Assembly (NCBI RefSeq): GCF_039822625.1
Contig: NZ_JBDLLG010000010.1
Location: 62,001 to 126,000, forward strand
Direction of reading: 5' to 3'
DNA from: Marinimicrobium locisalis
Lineage (GTDB): Bacteria > Pseudomonadota > Gammaproteobacteria > Pseudomonadales > Cellvibrionaceae
DNA length: 64,000 bases
The position numbers and the translations under genes were made by a program. Below are positions 9,392-18,412 of the stretch, in pieces. Every line of letters begins with the position of its first letter. Position 1 is the first letter of the stretch. The notes under the pieces are model-generated. The model ran no database searches. It worked only from the letters and a program-made list of their open reading frames with translations, and was not told the DNA's origin.

Positions 9392-11080
9392 ATGAGTAAT
9401 GATTTTGATGCTATCGTCATCGGCTCCGGTATCAGCGGCGGCTACGCCGCCATGGAGCTTTGCCAAAAAGGGTACAAGACCCTCATCCTTGAGCGCGGGC
9501 GCGACGTTCGCCACGGCGAATACCCCACCGCCCACGATGACGTGTGGGACCTGCCTCACCGGGACCAGGTACCCCGGGCGGAGCTTGAGAAACACTACCC
9601 GAAACAAAGCCGGCTGGGCTGGTGGGTCACCCAGGCCAACAAACACTGGATCAACAAAGACGACGAATACCCCTACCGGGAGGACGAGCGTTTCGACTGG
9701 ATTCGGGGCCACCACGTCGGTGGCCGGTCCATCATGTGGGGGCGTCACTGCTACCGCTGGAGTGACCTGGATTTTGAAGCCAACAAAAAAGAAGGCATTG
9801 CCATCGACTGGCCCATTCGCTACCGCGACGTCGAACCCTGGTATGACAAGGTCGAGACCTTTGTGGGGATTGCCGGCCAAGCCGAGGGGCTGAAACAGGT
9901 ACCGGACGGCCGCTTCCTAAAGCCGTTCCCCCTGAACTGTGCGGAACAACATTTGCGCGAAACCGTTGCCGAAAAATACCCCGGGCGAGTCGTGACCCCG
10001 GGGCGAGTGGCCAACCTGAGCGAATACGACCCCGAAATTCACAAGGGCGCGCGCGGCCAGTGCCAGGCCCGGGACCGCTGCTGGCGCGGCTGTCCTTTCG
10101 GCGCCTACTTTTCCAGCCAGTCCGCCACCCTCCCGGTGGCCGAGGCCACCGGCAACTTGACGCTGCGGCCTTACAGCATCGTTAAGGAAATTGTTTACGA
10201 CGCCGAGACCGGCCGCGCCAGCGGCGTGCGCATCATTGACGCCAATACCGAAAAAGAAGAGCAAATTTCCGCTCGGATTATTTTCTGTAACGCCAGCACC
10301 GTGGGTACCACGGCTATTTTGCTCAACAGCCGGTCCGATCACTTCCCCAACGGCCTGGGCAACCGCAGTGGCGAGCTTGGCCACAACATGATGGACCACC
10401 ACTACGGTATGGGCGCCGCGGGCTTTCTACCCGATTTAAAAGACACTTACTATTCCGGTCGCAAACCGGTGGGGTTCTACATCCCGCGCTTTACCAATAT
10501 TGACGAGGCCAGCCAAAGAACCGAGTACCGTCGCGGCTTCAGCTACCAAGGCGATGCCAAACGGGTGGAAAACATCCCAGTGGGCGAAGTCGGTGCATCA
10601 CTGAAACAAGCGATTTTCAAGCCGGGCGCCTACCAAATACGGATGACCTGCTTCGGCGAAATGCTGCCCTACCACGATAACCGCATGTATCTGGATTTCA
10701 GCCAAACCGATCAGTGGGGCATGCCCTTAATTACCTTTGACGCCAAGCTTCGGGAAAACGAGGTCAAGTTGCGCGAGGACGGGGTAAAAAGTGCCGTGCA
10801 AATGTTGGAGGCAGCCGGCTGTACCGACATCTCCTGGTACAACAGCGCCACCGCCCCCGGGGCCTGTATTCACGAAATGGGCACCGCGCGCATGGGCCGG
10901 GACCCGGAAACCAGCGTGCTCAACCAATGGAACCAGATGCACGACGTGCCCAACGTGTTTGTCACCGACGGCGCCTGCATGACCAGTTCCGGCACCCAAA
11001 ACCCGAGCATCACCTATATGGCGCTCACCGCACGGGCGGTGGACTACGCCGACCGCGAAATGCAGGCAGGCCGGCTGTAA
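9392..11080 (+). CDS. GMC-family flavoprotein dehydrogenase (large subunit)
   Basis: A 562-residue FAD enzyme of the glucose-methanol-choline family. The N-terminal dinucleotide fold is visible (AIVIGSGISGGYAAMELC, then LERG). The middle has the conserved GHHVGGRSIMWG FAD-contact region and the cysteine-rich CQARDRCWRGCPFGAYF. The C-terminus has the family catalytic block (PGACIHEMGTARMG) and the end VTDGACMTSSGTQNPSITYM. It lacks its own signal peptide, so export is probably by hitch-hiking on the Tat-bearing small subunit just upstream. Relatives oxidise gluconate, 2-ketogluconate, fructose or sorbitol in the periplasm; the substrate here cannot be told. I chose the ATG at 9392 rather than the TTG at 9386. 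Confidence 0.88.
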   Translation: MSNDFDAIVIGSGISGGYAAMELCQKGYKTLILERGRDVRHGEYPTAHDDVWDLPHRDQVPRAELEKHYPKQSRLGWWVTQANKHWINKDDEYPYREDERFDWIRGHHVGGRSIMWGRHCYRWSDLDFEANKKEGIAIDWPIRYRDVEPWYDKVETFVGIAGQAEGLKQVPDGRFLKPFPLNCAEQHLRETVAEKYPGRVVTPGRVANLSEYDPEIHKGARGQCQARDRCWRGCPFGAYFSSQSATLPVAEATGNLTLRPYSIVKEIVYDAETGRASGVRIIDANTEKEEQISARIIFCNASTVGTTAILLNSRSDHFPNGLGNRSGELGHNMMDHHYGMGAAGFLPDLKDTYYSGRKPVGFYIPRFTNIDEASQRTEYRRGFSYQGDAKRVENIPVGEVGASLKQAIFKPGAYQIRMTCFGEMLPYHDNRMYLDFSQTDQWGMPLITFDAKLRENEVKLREDGVKSAVQMLEAAGCTDISWYNSATAPGACIHEMGTARMGRDPETSVLNQWNQMHDVPNVFVTDGACMTSSGTQNPSITYMALTARAVDYADREMQAGRL

Positions 11081-11136
11081 CCGCTGAGGGCATGGGCTCG
11101 AGCCCATAGAGTTGGATAAGGCAAGGACGCCGAAGC

Positions 11137-11167
11137 TTGACTTTCCAGTGGCTGGAAGGTCTATGCT
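11137..11167 (+). promoter_or_regulatory. CueR/MerR-type promoter of the copper ATPase
   Basis: A -35 TTGACT (11137-11142) and -10 TATGCT (11162-11167) are separated by 19 bases, the over-long spacing typical of MerR-family activators. The spacer holds a near-perfect dyad, GACTTTCCAG / CTGGAAGGTC with one mismatch, closely resembling CueR operators (CTTCC/GGAAG core). It stands 33 bases before the copA start. No cueR gene is in the window. Confidence 0.85.
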
Positions 11168-11199
11168 CTGCTCAAACTCTTGGAGGAGAAGCCCAAACG

Positions 11200-13455
11200 A
11201 TGACCGCCGCCAACCATTTCAACCTGCATATCACCGGCATGAACTGTGGCTCCTGCGCCGCCCGGGTGGAAAAAGCGCTCCGGGAGGTGCCCGGAGTAGC
11301 CGATGCCAGCGTGAACCTCGCCACCGAAGGCGCGCAAGTGTCCACCACCAAAGAGGCCGTTACCCTCGACACCCTGGTCAAAGCGGTGGAGAAGAGCGGT
11401 TACGGGGCGGAGTCCGCGCGCTCCAGCCGAGACACCGACGACGCCCAACGCCAGGAGCGTGAACGCGAGCAGCAGAGCCTGCAACGGTCGTTCGGGCTGG
11501 CGCTGGCATTGACGCTACCGGTATTTATTCTCGAAATGGGCAGCCACGTAATCCCGGGCCTCCATGAATATTTAATGGAGGCCCTGGGACGGCAAACACT
11601 CTGGAGCGCTCAATTCCTCCTAAGCACCCTGGTGCTGTTTGGGCCAGGGCTGCGCTTTTTCCGCCTTGGGGTTCCCGCTCTGCTCCGCTTCGGCCCGGAC
11701 ATGAACTCACTGGTGGCGCTAGGGACCACCGCCGCCTGGGGTTACTCGGTGGTGGCCACCTTTCTCCCCGGCGTGCTCCCCGACAACGCGGTGAACGTAT
11801 ACTACGAGGCGGCCGCCGTGATCGTTACGTTGATTCTGCTCGGCAGGCTTTTGGAGGCGAGGGCCAAGGGACGCACCAACCAAGCCATCACCCGCCTTGT
11901 TGGCCTGCAAGCCAAGAAAGCCACCGTTCTACGCCACAAAGAAGAAGTTGAGGTTGCCCCGGAGGAGGTAGAGCTCGGCGAGGTGGTGATTGTCCGTCCA
12001 GGCGAAAAAATCCCTCTGGACGGAGATATTGTCGAAGGCCATTCCTATATCGACGAATCCATGCTAACCGGCGAAGCCCTACCGGAGGAGAAGACCGAGG
12101 GCGATACCGTTGTCGGGGGCACCTTGAACAAAAACGGGACCTTCTCGTTCAAAGTGACCAAAGTGGGCGAAGACACCATGCTGGCGCAAATCATCCAAAT
12201 GGTGGAAAACGCCCAAGGCTCAAAACTCCCGATTCAAGCACTGGTCAACAAAGTCACCCTTTGGTTTGTGCCTTCGGTCATGGCCGCCGCCTTGTTGACG
12301 CTGGCCGCCTGGCTGGTGTTCGGCCCCGAGCCGGCCCTGACATTCGCACTGGTCAGTGCAGTCTCGGTTCTAATCATCGCCTGCCCCTGCGCCATGGGGC
12401 TGGCCACGCCCACCTCTATTATGGTGGCCACCGGTCGCGCCGCCGAAATGGGGGTCCTGTTTCGCCACGGCGAGGCGTTGCAGGCACTGCGGGATATGGA
12501 CACCATCGCCTTGGACAAAACCGGCACCCTGACTCGCGGGGAACCCGCCCTCACCGACCTAATCCCCGCCGAGGGCGTGGAACGCCAACAGCTGCTGATC
12601 TGGGCGGCGGCCCTGGAGCAGCGCTCCGAACATCCGATTGCCGAGGCTATTCTCGCGGCGGCCAAGGCCGAAGCCCTGCCGTTGCCGCAAGCCCGCGATT
12701 TCAATGCGTTGACCGGGTACGGCATTGAGGCCACGGTCGACGGCCGTCCCATGGCGATGGGCGCCAAGCGGCTTGTGGATCAGCGCGAGGTTGTTAACCC
12801 GTTCGAGCAGGAGGCCGAAACACTCGCACAAGCGGGTAAAACGCCTCTTTACCTGTTGGTGGACAACCAGGTCGCGGGTTTGCTCGCCATCTCGGACACC
12901 ATAAAGGACTCCACGCCCAAGGCTATTCGCTACCTACACAAAGAAGGACTAAAGGTGGTGATGATGACCGGCGACAACGAGAAAACCGCTCGCGCCGTGG
13001 CGCGGGAACTGGGCATTGACGAAGTTGTGGCCGATGTCTTGCCCGATGGCAAGGTCAACGCCCTGAAGGAGCTACAGGCCCAAAACCGAAAAGTGGTTTT
13101 TGTGGGGGATGGAATTAACGATGCGCCCGCTCTGGCTCAAGCGGACCTCGGCATCGCCATGGGCACCGGCACCGACGTGGCCATTGAAAGCGCCGACATT
13201 GTATTGGTCAAAGGGGATGTGGCCGGCGCGGCGCAGGCTATTGCGGTCTCCCACGCGGCGATGCGCAATATTAAACAAAACCTGTTCTGGGCCTTTGCCT
13301 ACAACACCGCCTTAATTCCCGTGGCCGCCGGTGTGCTATACCCCGTGTTTGGCCTTTTGTTGTCGCCCATTTTCGCAGCTGGAGCCATGGCACTGTCCAG
13401 CGTCTTCGTTCTGGGTAATGCATTGCGTTTGAAACGGTTTAAAATTCAAATCTAG
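11200..13455 (+). CDS. copA: Copper-exporting P1B-type ATPase
   Basis: A 751-residue inner-membrane pump that exports Cu(I) to the periplasm. It has a single N-terminal metal-binding domain with CxxC at residues 16-19 (TGMNCGSCAARVEKAL). The core has eight predicted helices, the actuator motif TGEALPEE, the CPC ion site (395-397, in IIACPCAMGLATP), the phosphorylation motif DKTGTLT with Asp near 439, and the hinge GDGINDAPALA. The ATG at 11200 follows a GGAGGAG ribosome site; the frame extends upstream through the promoter, so earlier starts are rejected. The CueR-type promoter in front supports copper-induced expression. Confidence 0.93.
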   Translation: MTAANHFNLHITGMNCGSCAARVEKALREVPGVADASVNLATEGAQVSTTKEAVTLDTLVKAVEKSGYGAESARSSRDTDDAQRQEREREQQSLQRSFGLALALTLPVFILEMGSHVIPGLHEYLMEALGRQTLWSAQFLLSTLVLFGPGLRFFRLGVPALLRFGPDMNSLVALGTTAAWGYSVVATFLPGVLPDNAVNVYYEAAAVIVTLILLGRLLEARAKGRTNQAITRLVGLQAKKATVLRHKEEVEVAPEEVELGEVVIVRPGEKIPLDGDIVEGHSYIDESMLTGEALPEEKTEGDTVVGGTLNKNGTFSFKVTKVGEDTMLAQIIQMVENAQGSKLPIQALVNKVTLWFVPSVMAAALLTLAAWLVFGPEPALTFALVSAVSVLIIACPCAMGLATPTSIMVATGRAAEMGVLFRHGEALQALRDMDTIALDKTGTLTRGEPALTDLIPAEGVERQQLLIWAAALEQRSEHPIAEAILAAAKAEALPLPQARDFNALTGYGIEATVDGRPMAMGAKRLVDQREVVNPFEQEAETLAQAGKTPLYLLVDNQVAGLLAISDTIKDSTPKAIRYLHKEGLKVVMMTGDNEKTARAVARELGIDEVVADVLPDGKVNALKELQAQNRKVVFVGDGINDAPALAQADLGIAMGTGTDVAIESADIVLVKGDVAGAAQAIAVSHAAMRNIKQNLFWAFAYNTALIPVAAGVLYPVFGLLLSPIFAAGAMALSSVFVLGNALRLKRFKIQI

Positions 13456-13648
13456 TCCCCATATCTTTATACAGGCTCGGATGGAACGGCCGTTTTGTTA
13501 ACTGCAAACCATTGGCCGACAACGAGCAAAGCGGTGTTAAATGCCAGCCGCTTTAGCGCACGACCGAACGAAAACGCACTAATGCGTAACAAGGCCACAA
13601 GAGAGCTCCATGAATTCACACAACCGGTTACCGGTAAGGAGAAAACTC

Positions 13649-13870
13649 ATGCAAGTTCGAAACCTCATATCAGAACCCAACAACACTCATGCACGCGTGG
13701 AGCGCGCCAAGCAGCTGATTGAAGAGAAAGGCTCTGACGTAGCGCACGAGTCTCGCAAACGCTATCGCCGCGCCAGACACTACGCCAAGGCCAACCCCGT
13801 GACCATTGCCGCGGGCGCTGCCGTCGCAGTGGGCGCGCTATCCGCCTTGCTCTTCTGGCATAGGAAGTAG
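13649..13870 (+). CDS. YqjD/ElaB-like (DUF883) ribosome- or membrane-associated protein
   Basis: A 73-residue protein with an amphipathic charged N-terminal half (residues 10-45, rich in Arg/Lys/Glu) and a C-terminal membrane anchor (about 49-69) with a GAAVAVGALSALLFW glycine-alanine helix ending in HRK. This layout matches DUF883/YqjD/ElaB proteins, which in E. coli attach to the inner membrane and bind ribosomes in stationary phase. A strong TAAGGAG site precedes the ATG at 13649; an upstream in-frame ATG at 13610 lacks one. It stands alone, followed by a hairpin. Confidence 0.75.
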   Translation: MQVRNLISEPNNTHARVERAKQLIEEKGSDVAHESRKRYRRARHYAKANPVTIAAGAAVAVGALSALLFWHRK

Positions 13871-13881
13871 GCCGGTGCGTT

Positions 13882-13906
13882 CACCTGCCCCAATAGGGGG
13901 CAGGTG
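13882..13906 (+). terminator. Strong hairpin after the YqjD-like gene
   Basis: CACCTGCCCC (13882-13891) pairs with GGGGCAGGTG (13897-13906) around a short AATAG loop, 11 bases after the stop codon. There is no T-tract, so it may be a 3' stabiliser or a Rho-dependent end rather than an intrinsic terminator. Confidence 0.55.
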
Positions 13907-14098
13907 TTCACTGCCCTCACAACACGTCTCAACAAGTAACCTCTCTCCCGTAAGTGACCTTGAGAAGGTCAGTGCCCCTTCTAAGACTGTAAATTAACGT
14001 TAAGCGGTTAAGCGCTCGCGCGTGCTTGCGATCCAAACCATTGCTATGCTCGTAACGGTTAATCTGCCCTCAACATTTTATTCCCAAAGGAGACACTG

Positions 14099-14701
14099 AT
14101 GACAAAAGTACTTGTGCTCTATTACAGCATGTATGGTCACATCGAAACGCTCGCCAAAGCCATTGCCGAAGGCGCTAAAGGCGTGGACGGCGTGGAGGTC
14201 ACCCTTAAACGCGTCCCCGAAACCATGCCCGAAGATGTCGCAAAAAACGCCGGCGCGAAGCTCGATCAAGACGCGCCTGTCGCCAAGCCCGAAGAGCTTG
14301 AAGACTACGATGCCATAATCTTTGGCACGCCCACCCGCTTCGGCAATATGTGTGGCCAAATGCGTAACTTTCTGGACCAAACCGGCGGTCTCTGGGCTAA
14401 GGGTAAGCTGATTGGCAAAGTGGGTAGCGTATTCACCTCCACCGGGAGCCAGCACGGCGGGCAGGAAACCACCATCACCTCATTTCACACCACGCTGCTG
14501 CACCAGGGCATGATTATTGTGGGCGTCCCCTACTCGGTTCCGGCGCTGACGAATATGGATGAAGTGACCGGTGGCACGCCTTATGGTGCCAGTACCCTGG
14601 CCGGCACCGATGGCAGCCGCCAGCCGTCGGAAAATGAGCTAATCATTGCCCGCTTCCAGGGCGAGCACGTCGCAAAAATTGCCATTAAGCAAAGCGCTTG
14701 A
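14099..14701 (+). CDS. wrbA: NAD(P)H:quinone oxidoreductase WrbA
   Basis: A 200-residue flavodoxin-like FMN enzyme that reduces quinones by two electrons and protects against oxidative stress. The FMN-phosphate loop YYSMYGHIETLAKAI and the signature GTPTRFGNMCGQMRNFLDQTGGLW are intact, as is the FTSTGSQHGGQETT block. Length and ends match the WrbA family. The ATG follows an AAAGGAG site. It is monocistronic, or loosely linked to the exchanger gene 142 bases on; many wrbA genes answer to RpoS, but I see no clear regulator site here. Confidence 0.95.
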   Translation: MTKVLVLYYSMYGHIETLAKAIAEGAKGVDGVEVTLKRVPETMPEDVAKNAGAKLDQDAPVAKPEELEDYDAIIFGTPTRFGNMCGQMRNFLDQTGGLWAKGKLIGKVGSVFTSTGSQHGGQETTITSFHTTLLHQGMIIVGVPYSVPALTNMDEVTGGTPYGASTLAGTDGSRQPSENELIIARFQGEHVAKIAIKQSA

Positions 14702-14843
14702 AGCAACGGTTCCAAAACCGTCCGTTAACCGACCCGCCTATCACCGGGAAGTGAAGGTGGCGCCTCCCAATTGGGTTGCCCCATTCCCCTGCGTATGTAA
14801 AAGTGATGGTTTGAACGGTCACTTTTTGGCATAAGGATCCCCG

Positions 14844-15887
14844 TTGATACCTCTGGACCCAGACAACTGGACATTGCTGGAGAGCGTGCTGGTATTCGCT
14901 GGCTGTGCCCTCGCCATTGCCCTGGCCGGTACCCGCATCGCGGGCGTGGTGGACCAGCTCGCTGATCGCACCGGTATCGGCGAGGCGGCGGCCGGTGCCG
15001 TACTGTTGGGGGCATCCACCTCCTTGGGGGGCTCGGTCCTTTCGGTAACCGCGGCCTGGAATGGCCACGCCGAACTAGCGGTCAGTAATGCGCTGGGCGG
15101 TATTGCCGTACAAACTTTTTTTCTCGCCATTGCCGACATCGCCTACCGCCGCGCCAACCTGGAACACGCCGCCGCCTCGGCGCCCAACATGATGCAGAAC
15201 GCCCTGCTGATTTGTCTGCTGGCACTCATTCTTTTATCTCCCTTTCTACCAGCGGTTTCTCTTTGGGGTATTCACCCCGTCACACCGGTGCTGCTCGGGT
15301 TTTACCTCTACGGGCTTCATTTGGTTCGAGGCGCTACCGATAATCCCATGTGGCACCCCAGGCGAACGCGCGAGACCCGCGAAGACACTCCGGATGACAC
15401 GGACAAAATGCCCGCCTTACCGCGTTTGTGGGGCGAGTTCTTTGTTCTGATGGTGGTCTTGGGCCTCACCGGCTGGACTCTGGAATCCGCAGCTGCGGGA
15501 ATAGCCACTCACTCCGGTATGAGCCAGACGCTTGTCGGGGTGTTACTCACCGCCATCAGCACCTCCATTCCCGAACTGGTCACCTCAGTGGCGGCGGTGC
15601 GCCGCGGGGCGCTGACAATGGCCGTAAGCGGCATTATCGGCGGCAACGCCTTCGACACGCTGTTCACCGCGGCGGCGGATATTGCCTACCGGGATGGTTC
15701 CATCTACCACGCCATTCCCCAGCAGGTTCATTTTTGGGTGGCATTGACGTTGCTAATGGCGGGCGTTCTGATGATGGGTTTGATTCGCCGGGAACGTTAC
15801 GGCTTGGGCCGGATCGGTGTTGAAAGCGTCGTCATTATGGCCTTATATCTGTTGGGGGTCTCGGTCTTGCTCAGCGGTCAATCCTAA
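14844..15887 (+). CDS. Sodium/calcium-exchanger-family membrane antiporter
   Basis: A 347-residue inner-membrane protein with about ten helices in two inverted halves, as in the CaCA superfamily. Each half has an alpha-repeat signature: GEAAAGAVLLGASTSLGGSV in the first and LLTAISTSIPELVTSVAAVRRG with GGNAFDTLFTAAAD in the second. A charged cytoplasmic loop (about residues 170-190, RRTRETREDTPDDTDK) divides them. The start is a TTG at 14844 with TAAGGA nine bases ahead; no better start lies downstream within the first helix. The first half has lost some acidic residues usual in the first alpha-repeat, so ion choice (Na+/Ca2+ or H+/Ca2+) is uncertain. Confidence 0.8.
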   Translation: MIPLDPDNWTLLESVLVFAGCALAIALAGTRIAGVVDQLADRTGIGEAAAGAVLLGASTSLGGSVLSVTAAWNGHAELAVSNALGGIAVQTFFLAIADIAYRRANLEHAAASAPNMMQNALLICLLALILLSPFLPAVSLWGIHPVTPVLLGFYLYGLHLVRGATDNPMWHPRRTRETREDTPDDTDKMPALPRLWGEFFVLMVVLGLTGWTLESAAAGIATHSGMSQTLVGVLLTAISTSIPELVTSVAAVRRGALTMAVSGIIGGNAFDTLFTAAADIAYRDGSIYHAIPQQVHFWVALTLLMAGVLMMGLIRRERYGLGRIGVESVVIMALYLLGVSVLLSGQS

Positions 15888-16024
15888 CGCCGGCGCGCAC
15901 CGACCATCGAGCGAATTTCTGATCTAGCGCAAGTTCCACCTCACCCATTACGACTAGACTGCCTATAGCAGCTAGACTTATGGCAACGGCCCTTTCGCTA
16001 ACCCCCTTTGTAAGCAGGTGAACT

Positions 16025-18412
16025 ATGACCCAGTCAGACTCCATTCTGTGGTTTGAGCATATCACCATGGACGACATTGGCCAGGTCGGAGGCAAGAACG
16101 CCAGTTTGGGTGAAATGACCCACTCGCTTCATTCGGCCGGTGTCCCCGTTCCACCCGGCTTCGCCATCACCGCTCAAGTGTATCGGGACTTCATCGAAGC
16201 CAACGCTCTGGCAGGGCCCATTGCCGAACAACTGGCCGCGCGCGAACAGCAGCAACAGAGCCTGGCGGAAACCGGCGCCGCCATACGCGAGCTAATCCTC
16301 GCAGGGGAGTTCACCTCCGAACAACGAAACGCTATTGAAGCGGCCTACGAACAACTCTGTGAGCGCTTGAGCCAGACGGATTGCCCGGTGGCCGTGCGCA
16401 GCTCCGCCACCGCCGAAGACTTGCCCGAAGCAAGCTTTGCTGGCCAGCAGGAAAGTTTTCTCAACGTTCGGGGCCTGGAAGCGTTACTGGAAACCAGCCG
16501 CGCTTGCCTGGCCTCGCTGTACACCGACCGCGCCATTGCCTACCGGGAACAAAACGGCTTCGCTCATGAGCAAGTGGCACTGTCCATCGGCGTGCAACAG
16601 ATGGTTCGCTCGGACGTGGGGTGCGCCGGTGTGTTGTTTACCCTGGATACTGAAAGCGGCTTTCCCGATGTGATACTGATTAACGGCGCCTGGGGGCTGG
16701 GCGAATCCGTGGTCAAAGGCAGCGTTAACCCGGACCGGTATATGGTGTACAAACCCCTGCTGGAAAAAGGCTTTCAACCGATTGTGGAGCGCACCTGCGG
16801 CAGTAAAGCGGAAAAAATGCTGTACGCCGAACCGAACAGCGGAACCGGCAAAAGCACCCGAGTCGAACCCACCACCGAGGCCGAACGAAACCGCTTGGTT
16901 CTGAATGATGAGGATATTCTCACCCTGGCGCGCTGGGCCCAGTTAATTGAGCAGCACTATCGTCGTGCCATGGATATCGAGTGGGCCCGGGACGGGGAGA
17001 CCGGCCAGCTCTACATCGTGCAGGCCCGCCCGGAAACCATCGAGTCACAAAAAGACCGGGCGGTGTTCTCCAGCTATACCCTGAAAGAAAAAGGCCGGGT
17101 ACTGGTCGAAGGGGCGAGCGTGGGCAGCGCCATTGCCGCTGGAACCGTGTGCAAACTCGACCGGCACGACCAAAGCGAGCAGTTTCCCGAAGGCGGTATT
17201 TTGGTCACCGACCGGACCGACCCGGACTGGGTGCCGATTATGCGCCGCGCCGCCGGGGTCATTACCAACAGCGGGGGCGCCACCAGTCACGCGGCCATTG
17301 TCAGCCGGGAGCTGAAAGTACCGGCCATCGTCGGGGCCGGCAACGCCACGGAATGTCTGGCCGAGGGAAGCGAGGTCACTCTGGATTGCTCCAAAGGCGC
17401 CCAGGGCAAAGTCTACGAAGGCAAGCTCCCCTTCGATGTGCAACAAATTCGAGTGGACCACGTCGCCCCCACCCGCACTGATTTAATGATCAATGTGGCC
17501 ATGCCAGACGGCGCGCTTTACTGGTGGCAGCTGCCCACCCGAGGCATCGGCCTGGCCCGAATCGAATTCATCATTTCCAGCCAGATCGGCGTGCACCCCA
17601 TGGCGTTGTTGCACCCTGAGCGGGTGTCCCAGCAAAAAACCCTGGACGCCATGGACGCGCTCTCCAACCGCTACCCGAACCCGGCGGAGTTTTTCGTGGA
17701 CCAACTGGCCACCGGCATCGGGAAAATCGCCGCCTCCTGTTACCCACACCCGGCGGTGGTGCGTTTCTCGGACCTCAAGTCCAATGAGTACCGGGGGCTT
17801 TTGGGAGGTGAAGACTTTGAGCTGGAGGAGGACAACCCCATGCTCGGTTTGCGCGGCGCATCGCGCTACTACCATGAGGGCTACCGCGAAGCCTTTCAGC
17901 TGGAATGCCAAGCATTGAAACGCGCTCGCGAACTCATGGGCTTTGACAACATCATTGCAATGATTCCGTTTTGCCGCACACCGGCCGAGGCCGACAAAGT
18001 ATTGGAAGTCATGGCCGAGGCCGACCTCAAACGAGGCAAGAACGGCCTGCAGGTTTACGTCATGTGTGAGATTCCCTCGAACGTTATTCTGGCGGAACAG
18101 TTTGCCGAACGGTTCGACGGTTTCTCCATTGGCAGTAATGACCTAACCCAGCTGGTGCTCGGCATCGACCGGGACTCACAAGCGTTGCGCCCACTGTTCG
18201 ACGCCCGGGACGAAGCGGTCAAGCGCCTCGTTTCCCAGGTCATACGGGTGGCCCACGAGTACGGGCGCAAGGTGGGCATTTGTGGCCAGGCCCCCTCGGA
18301 CCATCCCGACTTCGCCGAATTTCTGGTCGAATGCGGTATTGACTCCATTTCTCTCAACCCGGACTCCATCATTCGGGCCAGTGAACACATTGCACAGGCG
18401 GAAGCAAAATGA
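16025..18412 (+). CDS. ppsA: Phosphoenolpyruvate synthase
   Basis: A 795-residue cytosolic enzyme that makes PEP from pyruvate with ATP (giving AMP and phosphate). The N-terminal nucleotide-binding domain (about 18-340) has the family stretch VRSSATAEDLPEASFAGQQE; the swivelling phosphohistidine domain carries GGATSHAAIVSREL with the catalytic His near 422; the C-terminal PEP/pyruvate barrel (about 475-790) has GSNDLTQLVLGIDRDS and the catalytic Cys in GICGQAPSD. Its stop overlaps the ldhA start (ATGA), and two more genes follow at 6- and 4-base spacing. In this company it may act in carbon flow during low oxygen or stress rather than only in gluconeogenesis. Confidence 0.95.
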   Translation: MTQSDSILWFEHITMDDIGQVGGKNASLGEMTHSLHSAGVPVPPGFAITAQVYRDFIEANALAGPIAEQLAAREQQQQSLAETGAAIRELILAGEFTSEQRNAIEAAYEQLCERLSQTDCPVAVRSSATAEDLPEASFAGQQESFLNVRGLEALLETSRACLASLYTDRAIAYREQNGFAHEQVALSIGVQQMVRSDVGCAGVLFTLDTESGFPDVILINGAWGLGESVVKGSVNPDRYMVYKPLLEKGFQPIVERTCGSKAEKMLYAEPNSGTGKSTRVEPTTEAERNRLVLNDEDILTLARWAQLIEQHYRRAMDIEWARDGETGQLYIVQARPETIESQKDRAVFSSYTLKEKGRVLVEGASVGSAIAAGTVCKLDRHDQSEQFPEGGILVTDRTDPDWVPIMRRAAGVITNSGGATSHAAIVSRELKVPAIVGAGNATECLAEGSEVTLDCSKGAQGKVYEGKLPFDVQQIRVDHVAPTRTDLMINVAMPDGALYWWQLPTRGIGLARIEFIISSQIGVHPMALLHPERVSQQKTLDAMDALSNRYPNPAEFFVDQLATGIGKIAASCYPHPAVVRFSDLKSNEYRGLLGGEDFELEEDNPMLGLRGASRYYHEGYREAFQLECQALKRARELMGFDNIIAMIPFCRTPAEADKVLEVMAEADLKRGKNGLQVYVMCEIPSNVILAEQFAERFDGFSIGSNDLTQLVLGIDRDSQALRPLFDARDEAVKRLVSQVIRVAHEYGRKVGICGQAPSDHPDFAEFLVECGIDSISLNPDSIIRASEHIAQAEAK

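Noticed and set aside
13950..13985. GACCTT-GAG-AAGGTC palindrome between the YqjD-like gene and wrbA as a regulator site
   Set aside because: Short, matches no operator I know, and could equally be a weak hairpin; not listed as a feature.
15920..15945. CTGATCTAGCGCAA upstream of ppsA as an FNR/Anr box
   Set aside because: It misses the consensus at several fixed positions and no class II -10 was seen at the right distance; too weak to list.
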